Assembly (NCBI GenBank): GCA_026706935.1
Contig: JAPOXV010000018.1
Location: forward strand, 496,001-560,000
Origin: Gammaproteobacteria bacterium
GTDB taxonomy: Bacteria > Pseudomonadota > Gammaproteobacteria > Pseudomonadales > Azotimanducaceae
DNA: 64,000 nt
Reading direction: 5' to 3'
The notes under the pieces were generated by a model. The model saw nothing but the letters and a program-made list of their open reading frames with translations. It did not search any database and had not been told where the DNA came from. A program made the position numbers and the translations under genes. Of this stretch, positions 55,537 to 63,565 are shown in pieces; the first letter of the stretch is position 1; each line of letters begins with the position of its first letter.

Positions 55537-56661
55537 ATGTTTGCTTTTACTGACGAACAGCTTCAGCTCCGTGAGTCAGTTCGTCGCTACCTTACTGACC
55601 ATGCATCCGTGCGTCGTATGCGAGAGCTCATGGACGATCCGATTGGTTTCGATCGTCAGTCGTACCAAGGTCTTTTTGACGAGCTCGGCATTGGAGGAGT
55701 TCACATACCTGAAGAGTATGGGGGTGCCGGGTTAAGTTATGTGGAACTATGTATCGTATTGGAGGAAATGGGGCGTGCGTTGTATCCCTCCCCTTACCTT
55801 TCTTCGAATGTATTCGCGGCGAATGCGTTGTTACTCATTGGTACTGCCGAGCAAAAAGCAGAATGGCTACCATCGATCTCGTCAGGAGAGCACCTTGCAA
55901 CCGTTGCGCTATACGAGGAAAGCAATCGCTCGAACGTTGCAGATATCAAACAATGTGTGACTGACCAATCGTTCACAGGGACTAAGACATTCGTCCTCGA
56001 CGCTACTGTGGCGGACGTTTTCATCATCGTAGCTCGCGATGGACCTGATCCGATTTCCCCACTGCGATTTTGGCTGGCACGCCCTGGCGACGCGAACGTC
56101 CATTGCGCTCCGATGCAATCCATTGATACAACACGACGGATCGGCACCATTTCGCTTGAAAACGTTCAAGTCGAACGGCTTGGTGAAGCTACTTCCGATA
56201 CCAATGGATTCGACCGATTTATCGATTTTGCGTCCGTAGCTCTTGCGAACGAGATGGTCGGAGGCGCACAATGGCTACTCGAGAGCTCAGTCGAATACGC
56301 AAACAACCGAGTTCAATTTGGGCGACCGATTAGTTCGATGCAGGCGATTAAACACAAGTGCGCAGATCTACTGCTAGAGATAGAGCTAGCGAAATCTGGT
56401 GCGTATCGTGCTGCACAAGCCATCGCTGCCAGTGATTCCGCGTATCCAATCCACGCAAGTATTGCTAAGTCCGCTGCGAACGACGCCTACATGCAGGCAG
56501 CGGCTGATGCGATACAAATCCACGGAGGAATCGGATTTACATGGGATAACGACACACATCTCTGGTTCAAGCGTGCGAAGAGTTCCCAAGTCCTCCTTGG
56601 CACGTCCGAGATCCACCGCGAGCAACTGCTTGATCGCCTTGACTTGCTCGAAGCGAATTAA
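55537..56661 (+). CDS. Acyl-CoA dehydrogenase, small-subunit type
   Basis: A 374-residue FAD-dependent acyl-CoA dehydrogenase. The N-terminal helical domain (FTDEQLQLRESVRRYL, EEYGGAGLSYVEL), a beta domain, and the C-terminal helical domain with RVQFGRPISSMQAIKHKCADL and IHGGIGFTWDND are all present. The position of the usual catalytic Glu before GTS-x-I is Leu here (LLGTSEIHREQ), as seen in some actinobacterial-type FadE subunits that use another residue or rely on a partner. It is 11 bases upstream of a second, longer acyl-CoA dehydrogenase; the two probably form a heteromeric enzyme. Confidence 0.92.
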   Translation: MFAFTDEQLQLRESVRRYLTDHASVRRMRELMDDPIGFDRQSYQGLFDELGIGGVHIPEEYGGAGLSYVELCIVLEEMGRALYPSPYLSSNVFAANALLLIGTAEQKAEWLPSISSGEHLATVALYEESNRSNVADIKQCVTDQSFTGTKTFVLDATVADVFIIVARDGPDPISPLRFWLARPGDANVHCAPMQSIDTTRRIGTISLENVQVERLGEATSDTNGFDRFIDFASVALANEMVGGAQWLLESSVEYANNRVQFGRPISSMQAIKHKCADLLLEIELAKSGAYRAAQAIAASDSAYPIHASIAKSAANDAYMQAAADAIQIHGGIGFTWDNDTHLWFKRAKSSQVLLGTSEIHREQLLDRLDLLEAN

Positions 56662-56672
56662 CTAGGAGAGAG

Positions 56673-57917
56673 ATGGAGTGGACTGAAACGTTGGTCAGGA
56701 ACGAAGTACGATCGTTCCTTGAGACCAACTGGGATGCATATAAAGATCTACTAGAGTGGCGAAACAAGCTTATTGATGCGGGTTGGGGTATGCCTAGCTG
56801 GCCTGAACGCTGGTACGGTCGTAACATGCCTCAAAGCCTACAAAGCGTCGTCGCGGAAGAGTTCGCTCGCGTTGGCGCGGTTTCCGTTGCACGTACCGGA
56901 ATTCGACTGCTTGCTGCAGAGACGTTGCTTGCGCACGGTAACGACGCGCAACGTGAACGCTATCTTCGCAAGATCCTGACGGGGGAAGAAACATGGTGTC
57001 AGTTATTTAGCGAACCAGGAAGCGGTTCTGACCTCGCAGGTTCGACGACAAGGGCCGAGCTCGTTGGCGACGATTGGATCATTAATGGTCAGAAGGTGTG
57101 GACAACATCCGCACATCACGCAGACTTCGGTTTGTTACTAGCTCGACATGATTGGGACGTACCTAAGCACCAAGGTTTGTCTTACTTCATCTTAAATTTC
57201 CATCAAGAAGGCGTTGAAGTACATCCTCTTAAACAGATGAACGGGCATGCATCGTTCAATCAAGTGTTCTTCAACAACGCAAAGATACCGCGTAGTGACC
57301 AAATCGGTGCCAGTGGGGATGGTTGGCAGATCGCGATGACGACACTTATGCACGAACGTCGCAACGCAGGAAACATCTTCGTTGAAGCACGACGTCGTGG
57401 CGACTTCAATGGTCCGATTTACGAGCAAGAAGCTGAAGAGAACAAGATCTTGCTCGAACCGTACACATGGTATCCACAACGTGCAGGTCGAGTTGATCTC
57501 GTATTACCCCGTGCAAAAGCGACAGGCGCTATCAACAATCCCGCTGCACGCCAGGAAATCGCCAAGCTGATGATCATGTCACGATGTGCCGAATGGACCG
57601 CGTTACGTGCTCGTGCGGCACAACAACAAGGTCAGCCTCAGGGACCGGAAGGATCACTCGGAAAGTTGGCAGGAAGTAATATCGCCCGGCAGGCAGCCAA
57701 GGTACACACCTTAATTTCCGGCGTTGACGCAATTGCGTCAGGTGAGGACGGTCCAGAATCCGGAATCATCGCGGAAATATTGCTCTCGGTTCCCGCGATC
57801 TCGATTGCAGGCGGGACTGACGAAATTCAGCGAAACATCATCAGCGAACGAGTATTGGGTATGCAGAAAGAACCTCGCATGGATACCGGTCCGTTCAAAG
57901 ATGTACGAAAGAACTAG
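56673..57917 (+). CDS. Acyl-CoA dehydrogenase, large-subunit type
   Basis: A 414-residue acyl-CoA dehydrogenase. It has CQLFSEPGSGSDLAG (FAD-binding/strand region), GQKVWTTSAHHADF, the MNGHASFNQVFF segment, and a C-terminal IAGGTDEIQRNIISERVLG in which the residue before GT is Gly instead of Glu. The middle contains a long loop around residues 235-270 (RRRGDFNGPIYEQEAEENK, WYPQRAGRV) that I do not see in standard family members. Together with the gene 11 bases upstream it resembles the paired FadE enzymes of steroid or branched-acid side-chain oxidation. It ends 16 bases from the convergent SDR gene. Confidence 0.92.
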   Translation: MEWTETLVRNEVRSFLETNWDAYKDLLEWRNKLIDAGWGMPSWPERWYGRNMPQSLQSVVAEEFARVGAVSVARTGIRLLAAETLLAHGNDAQRERYLRKILTGEETWCQLFSEPGSGSDLAGSTTRAELVGDDWIINGQKVWTTSAHHADFGLLLARHDWDVPKHQGLSYFILNFHQEGVEVHPLKQMNGHASFNQVFFNNAKIPRSDQIGASGDGWQIAMTTLMHERRNAGNIFVEARRRGDFNGPIYEQEAEENKILLEPYTWYPQRAGRVDLVLPRAKATGAINNPAARQEIAKLMIMSRCAEWTALRARAAQQQGQPQGPEGSLGKLAGSNIARQAAKVHTLISGVDAIASGEDGPESGIIAEILLSVPAISIAGGTDEIQRNIISERVLGMQKEPRMDTGPFKDVRKN

Positions 57918-57933
57918 ATAGCTCGCGGAACTC

Positions 57934-58740
57934 TTAGGTCACGGGTGGTTCAAAGAACATCGAAGTACGACCACCATCGACGACCAAGTCGTGGCAATTC
58001 ACATAGCTTCCTGCATCGCTCGCTAGAAAAAGTGCGGCTTCTGCAATGTCCTTCGCGAGTCCACTTCGAGGCATCGGCGTCGCACGCGCAAGATTCCCCC
58101 GCAGTTTTTTCATCTTGCGCTCGTTCTCAGCATCTGGCAACGTATTCGCACGCGCCGAGCCGCCCCAGAAGATAGGCGTCGCAATCGCTCCTGGTGAAAT
58201 CGTATTAACGCGTATCCTGTGCGGTCCAAGTTCAACACCAGCCATACGTGTGTAGTGCGAAACCGCTGCCTTCAGTACTGAATAAAGAATGTTCCCCTGA
58301 CGATATCGTAAGCCTGCAACGCTTGAATTGTTGATGATGGAACCGCCGCCACTCGCAATCATTGGTTCTACAGCGTGTCTTGTTGTCAGCATCACACTAC
58401 TGAGCAGAAGTTTTACACCGAATTCGATCTGTTCACTCGTAATGTTCGTGACTTCCCCCGCAGTTGGTCCTCCTGCGTTGTTGAACAACACATCAAGTCG
58501 TCCGAAGGAGTCAGTCGTAAACGCGATGGTACGTTTGATATCAGCTTCGACACTGACATCAGCACGCTGGTAAACCACTCGATCACCGAGTTGATCGGCT
58601 AGATTCGATCCTTTCTCTTCCGAACGGCCCGTAATAACAACCTGAGCACCTTCATTCGCAAACAGTTCTGCGGTCGCAGCGCCGATCCCGCTCGTACCAC
58701 CTGAAATATAGGCGACCTTGCCGTCGAGTTTTCCTGTCAC
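57934..58740 (-). CDS. SDR-family oxidoreductase
   Basis: A 268-residue short-chain dehydrogenase with TGGxxxGxG-type binding motif (SGGTSGIG), NNAGG, catalytic Ser in NNSSVAG and Y-x-x-x-K in YSVLKAA. Such enzymes oxidise a 3-hydroxyacyl-CoA or a sterol/alcohol group. An extended loop after the active site (WGGSARANTLPDAENERKMK) lines the substrate pocket. It is the last gene of a minus-strand operon, seven bases after the MaoC-like gene, so it may oxidise the hydroxyacyl product of that hydratase. Confidence 0.92.
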   Translation of the reverse strand: MTGKLDGKVAYISGGTSGIGAATAELFANEGAQVVITGRSEEKGSNLADQLGDRVVYQRADVSVEADIKRTIAFTTDSFGRLDVLFNNAGGPTAGEVTNITSEQIEFGVKLLLSSVMLTTRHAVEPMIASGGGSIINNSSVAGLRYRQGNILYSVLKAAVSHYTRMAGVELGPHRIRVNTISPGAIATPIFWGGSARANTLPDAENERKMKKLRGNLARATPMPRSGLAKDIAEAALFLASDAGSYVNCHDLVVDGGRTSMFFEPPVT

Positions 58741-58747
58741 GTGTTAA

Positions 58748-59167
58748 TTAAGCGGGCAATTCGATCGTCGCGGTACCTTGCACTCTTGTCTCGTTCGCCT
58801 CGTTCGTGATCGTTATGTCGATTTCCACTTGCTTCAAGTCTTCTTCGATGTTTGTGACCACGCCGGTGATTGTGTGAGGTTGGTCGACCAACACAGGCGC
58901 ACGAAAGATCGTGTCAATGATCTTGATTTGCGCCGTAGGCGCCCAACGATGGATCATCGCACCTAGAAATCCTTGGCTCATGACGCCTGGAATAATCGCC
59001 CCGGGGAATCCTTCCTTCCGAGCTGCTTCGTGATCGGTGAAGCGACCGCCACCCCACCCTACGTACTCGCCGAATCGCCGAACATTCTCGATACTCGTAT
59101 CGGGGTCGAACGCTGGTAGCTCGATACCGAATTCGACTTCAGATATCTTTGCAATTTGATCAGCCAC
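58748..59167 (-). CDS. MaoC-like hydratase subunit (hot-dog fold)
   Basis: A 139-residue single hot-dog protein. The centre reads FTDHEAARKEGF, followed by AIIPGVMSQGFLGAM, like the R-specific hydratase segment, although the canonical D-x-N-P-x-H motif is reduced to D-H. It overlaps by eight bases with the preceding 153-residue FAS1-like gene, the second half of a split hydratase. Paired short subunits of this sort are known for MaoC enzymes of cholesterol side-chain degradation (ChsH1/ChsH2 type). It would hydrate a 2-enoyl-CoA with a bulky group. Confidence 0.87.
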   Translation of the reverse strand: MADQIAKISEVEFGIELPAFDPDTSIENVRRFGEYVGWGGGRFTDHEAARKEGFPGAIIPGVMSQGFLGAMIHRWAPTAQIKIIDTIFRAPVLVDQPHTITGVVTNIEEDLKQVEIDITITNEANETRVQGTATIELPA

Positions 59168-59621
59168 TGGGACGCTCCCTGATCACGGTTCTGGTGTCAG
59201 CATTAGCGACATGAGTCCCATCCTCAGAGTACAGTTCCATCCGCGTGACGAGGAACACCATCCGCCCGGAACGGCCGGTCTTGGTATAGATGTCGTGAAG
59301 ATGCGATTTACCGGTAAGCGTCATGTTGTCTCGGATAGGCGCTAACCATTCGACTGCCTTACCGGCGTCCATGCCGACTCCGTTTAATCTCGGAAAATCC
59401 TCTGGAAGATTTCGACGACCAACTAACGTCGCAACAAATGTCGGCGGCGCTTGAAAGTCCTCATGATTCGGATCGGTGAATTTCTGATCGAGTTCGCCAC
59501 ATGCTTTCGCATATTCGGCAAAACGCTTGCCATCGATTTCAAGTGTTACTTCATCAAATTCTTGATTAAGAAATTGATCGCGCATGACTTGGATGTCGTC
59601 GTCCAAGAATAACCCCTGCAT
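59160..59621 (-). CDS. MaoC N-terminal (FAS1-like dehydratase) subunit
   Basis: A 153-residue protein of the MaoC_dehydrat_N/FAS1-like group: IDGKRFAEYAKACGELDQKF, FVATLVG, GKAVEWLAPIRDNMTLTGKS and RMVFLVTRMELYSEDG. It is a non-catalytic or half-site hot-dog subunit that pairs with the following MaoC-like protein. The overlap of the two reading frames supports a complex. An internal ATG at 59585 (MRDQFLNQEF) is an alternative start. It lies 69 bases after the PhyH gene on the same strand. Confidence 0.86.
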   Translation of the reverse strand: MQGLFLDDDIQVMRDQFLNQEFDEVTLEIDGKRFAEYAKACGELDQKFTDPNHEDFQAPPTFVATLVGRRNLPEDFPRLNGVGMDAGKAVEWLAPIRDNMTLTGKSHLHDIYTKTGRSGRMVFLVTRMELYSEDGTHVANADTRTVIRERPSG

Positions 59622-59690
59622 TCAGCGATTAAAAGGTGCGCGGAATTATCTAAAAAGCTACAGAACAGAACCTAAATGCAAGACCAGTAT

Positions 59691-60482
59691 TTACTGCGGA
59701 TAGATCGTCGGCAATTCCTCTTCATTGTTTAGTACGTCGCCAACCGTCAATGAAGACACGTAATCGTCTGAAAGAATGTTCTTTTTACCGTTGAATCTGA
59801 CGCCGTGAGGCATATACGCGCACGTCATGGCACGTCGATATGTCGTTGTCATGTTGCAGCCAGCCGCATGTGCGACCATACCATCTATATATATCGCGTC
59901 GCCAGCCTTTGCTGGTACGGCGACTGGTTCGATTGTGGCCAGATCAGGATAGCGTGCCGCTAACTCACCCATATTCACACCGATCGGAGCATGTTGGTAA
60001 TCGGTCATGCGTTGAGACCTCGGTAACACGTACAGGCATCCGTTATTTAAGGTTGCATCATCTAATGCGACCCAAATACTGATCGCATGTGCGGAATCGA
60101 AACTCCAAAAAGGTACATCTCGATGAAACGCAGTCGCGTTCGCCAACGGTTCCTTGATCAATGCTTGATCATGCCAGATGTGAATGTGTTCAATTCCTGC
60201 CAAGGTCGCCGCCAATTCTCCTAATTTCGGGTCGTGCATGAGTTCACGAACTTCATCATGGGTCCGCGACAAGAGCATTAACTGTAGGAACACATTCGAA
60301 TATGGATTCTCGCGATCTCCGGCGGGCTGCCCACGCAGCGTATAACCGATGCGCTCCTCAACTGCCGCTGTTACAACTTTTTGCCAACGTCGTAGCTCGA
60401 CCTCGTTAAGAAACGCGGTCACATGGAGGTAACCAAGGTCGCGATAGCAGGCGACCTCCTCCGGTGTAAATCCACTGCGCAT
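59691..60482 (-). CDS. Phytanoyl-CoA dioxygenase (PhyH) family protein
   Basis: A 263-residue Fe(II)/2-oxoglutarate dioxygenase with H120-x-D122 (FHRDVPF) and H205 (MVAHAAGCN) as iron ligands. A pair of histidines precedes the first ligand (HIWHDQALIKEP), a feature shared by PhyH enzymes that act on small polar substrates. It starts three bases after the stop of the frameshifted TauD-like gene, so both belong to one unit. It is shorter than the other PhyH proteins in the window. Confidence 0.9.
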   Translation of the reverse strand: MRSGFTPEEVACYRDLGYLHVTAFLNEVELRRWQKVVTAAVEERIGYTLRGQPAGDRENPYSNVFLQLMLLSRTHDEVRELMHDPKLGELAATLAGIEHIHIWHDQALIKEPLANATAFHRDVPFWSFDSAHAISIWVALDDATLNNGCLYVLPRSQRMTDYQHAPIGVNMGELAARYPDLATIEPVAVPAKAGDAIYIDGMVAHAAGCNMTTTYRRAMTCAYMPHGVRFNGKKNILSDDYVSSLTVGDVLNNEEELPTIYPQ

Positions 60483-60485
60483 CGC

Positions 60486-61303
60486 TTATTCTGGTTTCAA
60501 ACCGGCCACCGTCACACGCTCCATCACACGTTGTTGGTCACCGTAATCAGCCACGCCACAATGTTGCACGGAGCGGTTATCCCAGAACGCAATCGAGTTA
60601 GGTTGCCATCGAAATCGACACTGATACGCCGGTGTGTCGGCAAGGCGATAGATCGAATGAAGTAGCTCTTCTGATTCTTCCGCGCTCACCCCCTCGATTC
60701 TCGAAGTAAAGTCGATATTTACATAGAGCGACTTCCGACCACTTACAGGATGGGTACGAACCACTGGATGCTTCACCTCTGGCCACTCTTGACGGTATCG
60801 CTCGATTTGCTGTTGCGAAACACCACGGCGAACCATTCCACGTCGATGAACTAAGTGGTCGTGAATTGCATACAGCGTGTCAAGCTTCTCCTTCAATTCG
60901 ACCGATAGACCTTCGTACGCAGATTCCATATCGGCGAATACCGTATCGCCGCCGTAACTGGGCGCAACTCGACAATACAGAATCGAACCGAGTGGAGTTT
61001 CGTTTCGCCAACTTTCATCGGAGTGCCATCTAGGCGCAGCACCGCGAAGGACCATGATCTTTGGATATGCCTTTTTACTTGGCGACCAAGGGTGAACGTC
61101 CAGTACATTGCCGAAACGCTCACCAAACGCGATATGTTGGTCGCTTGAAAGGTTCTGGTCGCGAAAAAAAGGACTTTGTGTTCAACGAGCTGTGCACTAA
61201 TCCACTCGTAGATCTCATCGTCAGATACGGAAGCAAGATCCAGATTGTGAATCTGCGCTCCCAGCGTGCCGGTCATTCGTTCGACGGTTGGCCCTTCGTA
61301 CAT
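60486..61303 (-). pseudogene. TauD/TfdA dioxygenase gene with a -1 frameshift at a slippery heptamer
   Basis: Two overlapping frames together encode a normal TauD-family protein. The first 47 residues (MYEGPTVERMTGTLGAQIHN to EHKVLFF) read in one frame; the rest (RDQNLSSDQHIAFGERFG, the iron ligands in RWHSDES, NRSVQHCGV, and R in QQRVMERV) read in the -1 frame from 61163. Joined, they make about 272 residues of ordinary family length. The join falls on T-TTT-TTC (61163-61169 in the minus-strand sense), in the correct phase for -1 slippage. A one-base loss from a T8 run by mutation or sequencing error would look the same. It heads the PhyH/MaoC operon. Confidence 0.85.
61163..61169 (-). promoter_or_regulatory. 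Slippery heptamer T_TTT_TTC at the frameshift
   Basis: Read on the minus strand, the codons before the break are CTT TTT TTC, which is X_XXY_YYZ with X=Y=T. A -1 slip at this point gives CGC GAC CAG (Arg-Asp-Gln), restoring the conserved TauD sequence. I did not identify a clear downstream stimulatory stem by eye. Confidence 0.5.
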
Positions 61304-61453
61304 TTACCGGTCCTTCGGCTGTATGCTCATGTCGTAGACGTGTCTATTGTGCAGACAACCTTCAGATGAACGTCTGAGGAACCAGCTTTAAACGCAACAG
61401 CGATTTAAGATCTATCGAACCTGAATCATGGCGTTCGGAAAAGGAAGCGGGAG

Positions 61454-61747
61454 TTAGTCGAAGCGCACTCTGCGCGCATATACATTGCCTGTATCACCGT
61501 AGTGAGCGATGAAATAAACACCGCCATCAGGTCCATCCTGTGTGTGATACAAGAGTCCACCTTCCGAACAACCGTTCGCCCGGTCACCGCACTCAAACAC
61601 CCAGCGCGATACATATTCGTCGGAATCTGAATCAGAATCGTCGTCTGAATCGTCCTGTGCTTGTACGTTAAACAGAAAAAAACCCAAGATCAGAGCCGCA
61701 ATCATCGAGAGAAGAATCTGTGGCTGCCATTCACGTTTTTGCATCAT
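61454..61747 (-). CDS. Small secreted protein with acidic Asp/Ser linker
   Basis: A 97-residue protein from the ATG at 61747, preceded by AAGGTG. A signal peptide (MMQKREW then a hydrophobic run to about residue 30, with V-Q-A at the likely cleavage site) is followed by an acidic DDSDDDSDSDSDE stretch and a compact C-terminal part with two cysteines (FECGD, GCSEG) and several aromatic and glycine residues (YHTQDGPDGGVYFIAHYG). No family recognised. It lies alone between the TauD-like gene and the GMC oxidoreductase gene, on the opposite strand to the latter. Confidence 0.78.
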   Translation of the reverse strand: MMQKREWQPQILLSMIAALILGFFLFNVQAQDDSDDDSDSDSDEYVSRWVFECGDRANGCSEGGLLYHTQDGPDGGVYFIAHYGDTGNVYARRVRFD

Positions 61748-61947
61748 CGATACACCTTGGTTTCGTTTTATTTGATGTGAATGACACCAACGAAATGTCA
61801 AGGTAATCATTCACTTCGTCTTTAGACCAATCGCGAGTGCCGTAATCGCAGGCTCGAATCTATGCGTCGTGAACCTTAATCCGCCTCCGCCGATGCACGA
61901 ACTCGCAAGTTCTAAAATCCGAACTCGCTCTAAGGGGGAACGGAGCC

Positions 61948-63555
61948 TTGAATAAGCAGGAAGAACGTGTCGATGTTGTCATTATTGGCTCAGGTGCTTC
62001 TGGCGCTGCTGCCGCCTGGAGCCTCGCTGAAACTCGCATGAAAATCCTCTGCTTAGAACAAGGTGAATGGACGAAGCCGCACGAGTATCCGAGCACAACA
62101 CGAGATTGGGAAGCCAGACACTCCACCGAGTTTAGTATCAGTCCGAATCGCCGTGCCCGGGAGACCGACTACCCCATAAACGAACTTAATTCGCCGATCG
62201 CGGTTGCGAACTTCAACGGGGTTGGTGGCGGAACGATCCTTTACAACGCTCATTTCCCGCGCTTCCATCCATCAGATTTTCGAGTCCGAACACTGGATGG
62301 CGTCGCTGACGACTGGCCGATCGACTACGAAACGCTTGAACCGTACTACGATGAGAACGATCGCATGATGGGCGTAAGTGGTCTCGCAGGCGATCCAGCA
62401 TATCCGCCGAAACTGGAGCTAATGAAACCGGTTCCCCTCGGCAAGACTGGACAAACCTTGGGACGGGGATTTAATGAACTGGGTTGGCACTGGTGGCCAT
62501 CCGACGCGGCGATAGCAACGGAACCGTACGACGGTCGAGCTGAATGTATTAATCTGAGCGCGTGCACGAGTGGATGTGCTCAAGGCGCGAAAGCTAGTAC
62601 TGACATTACCTATTGGCCTCATGCAATTCGCGCGGGTGTGGAGCTGCGAACCCGTGCGCGTGTGAGTCGAATTTTGGTCGACGAGAACGATATGGCAACC
62701 GGCGTCGTCTACTTCGATGAAGACGGCGTTGAACGGTTCCAACCCGCAGAGGTCGTGATGCTTGCCTGCAATGGCGTCGGAACGCCACGCGTGCTACTAA
62801 ATTCCACTTCCAATCGATTTCCAGATGGTCTCGCTAATCGCAATGGTCTAGTCGGAAGAAACCTTATGTTTCACCCATACGCTTCGATACAGGGAATTTT
62901 CGATCGTCCGCTTGATGGACCACATGGACCTGGCGTTTGTATATGGAGTCAGGAGTTCTATGAGACAGATCTAAGTCGGGGATACGTACGAGGTTTCACT
63001 TATGAGATCAATCGCGGACGCGGACCCGTATCCACGGCGTATACCGGTGTGTTCTCTGGCCGTATTCCATGGGGTGAAGATCACCATCAACACTATCGAC
63101 GTATGGTTCAACGCATGACGGGGATGGTCGCGATCTGCGAGGATTTACCTGAGGAGACAAATACAGTTACGATCGACGACGAACTGGTCGATTCGGATGG
63201 CATTCCGTGTCCGAAGATCGATTACACCCTTAGCGAGAACTCGCGCAAGATGCTCGATTTTTCGGTCAACCGTGCCACCGAAATACTAAAAACCGCCGGT
63301 GCGTACGACATTCTCACCGAATCGCCTATCGCGGGAGGCGGATGGCATCTCATGGGGACAGCGCGTATGGGAACCGACCCAGAACGATCGGTGGTAAACG
63401 AGTGGGGTCGTAGTCACGACATCAAGAATCTATTCGTAGTCGACGGTAGCCTATTCGTAACGAGTGCGGGTGTTAATCCGACGCGAACCATCGGTGCGCT
63501 AGCTCTGTACGTTGCCGATTCGATGAAAAAACGCCTCGCCACGCTCTTCGATTAG
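61948..63555 (+). CDS. GMC oxidoreductase, sugar/gluconate-dehydrogenase-like large subunit
   Basis: A 535-residue FAD-dependent oxidoreductase starting at TTG with GGGGGA upstream. The FAD-binding motif is VVIIGSGASGAAAAWSLA. The loop GVGGGTILYNAHFPRF and the Cys-containing SACTSGCAQGAKAS are typical of the membrane-bound gluconate 2-dehydrogenase/sorbitol-type large subunit. The C-terminus has GGWHLMGTARMGTDP and VVDGSLFVTSAGVNPTRTIGALA. The next gene (10 bases later) looks like its small subunit. It oxidises an alcohol and passes electrons to a carrier; the substrate is unknown. Confidence 0.93.
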   Translation: MNKQEERVDVVIIGSGASGAAAAWSLAETRMKILCLEQGEWTKPHEYPSTTRDWEARHSTEFSISPNRRARETDYPINELNSPIAVANFNGVGGGTILYNAHFPRFHPSDFRVRTLDGVADDWPIDYETLEPYYDENDRMMGVSGLAGDPAYPPKLELMKPVPLGKTGQTLGRGFNELGWHWWPSDAAIATEPYDGRAECINLSACTSGCAQGAKASTDITYWPHAIRAGVELRTRARVSRILVDENDMATGVVYFDEDGVERFQPAEVVMLACNGVGTPRVLLNSTSNRFPDGLANRNGLVGRNLMFHPYASIQGIFDRPLDGPHGPGVCIWSQEFYETDLSRGYVRGFTYEINRGRGPVSTAYTGVFSGRIPWGEDHHQHYRRMVQRMTGMVAICEDLPEETNTVTIDDELVDSDGIPCPKIDYTLSENSRKMLDFSVNRATEILKTAGAYDILTESPIAGGGWHLMGTARMGTDPERSVVNEWGRSHDIKNLFVVDGSLFVTSAGVNPTRTIGALALYVADSMKKRLATLFD

Positions 63556-63565
63556 GACGGACATC

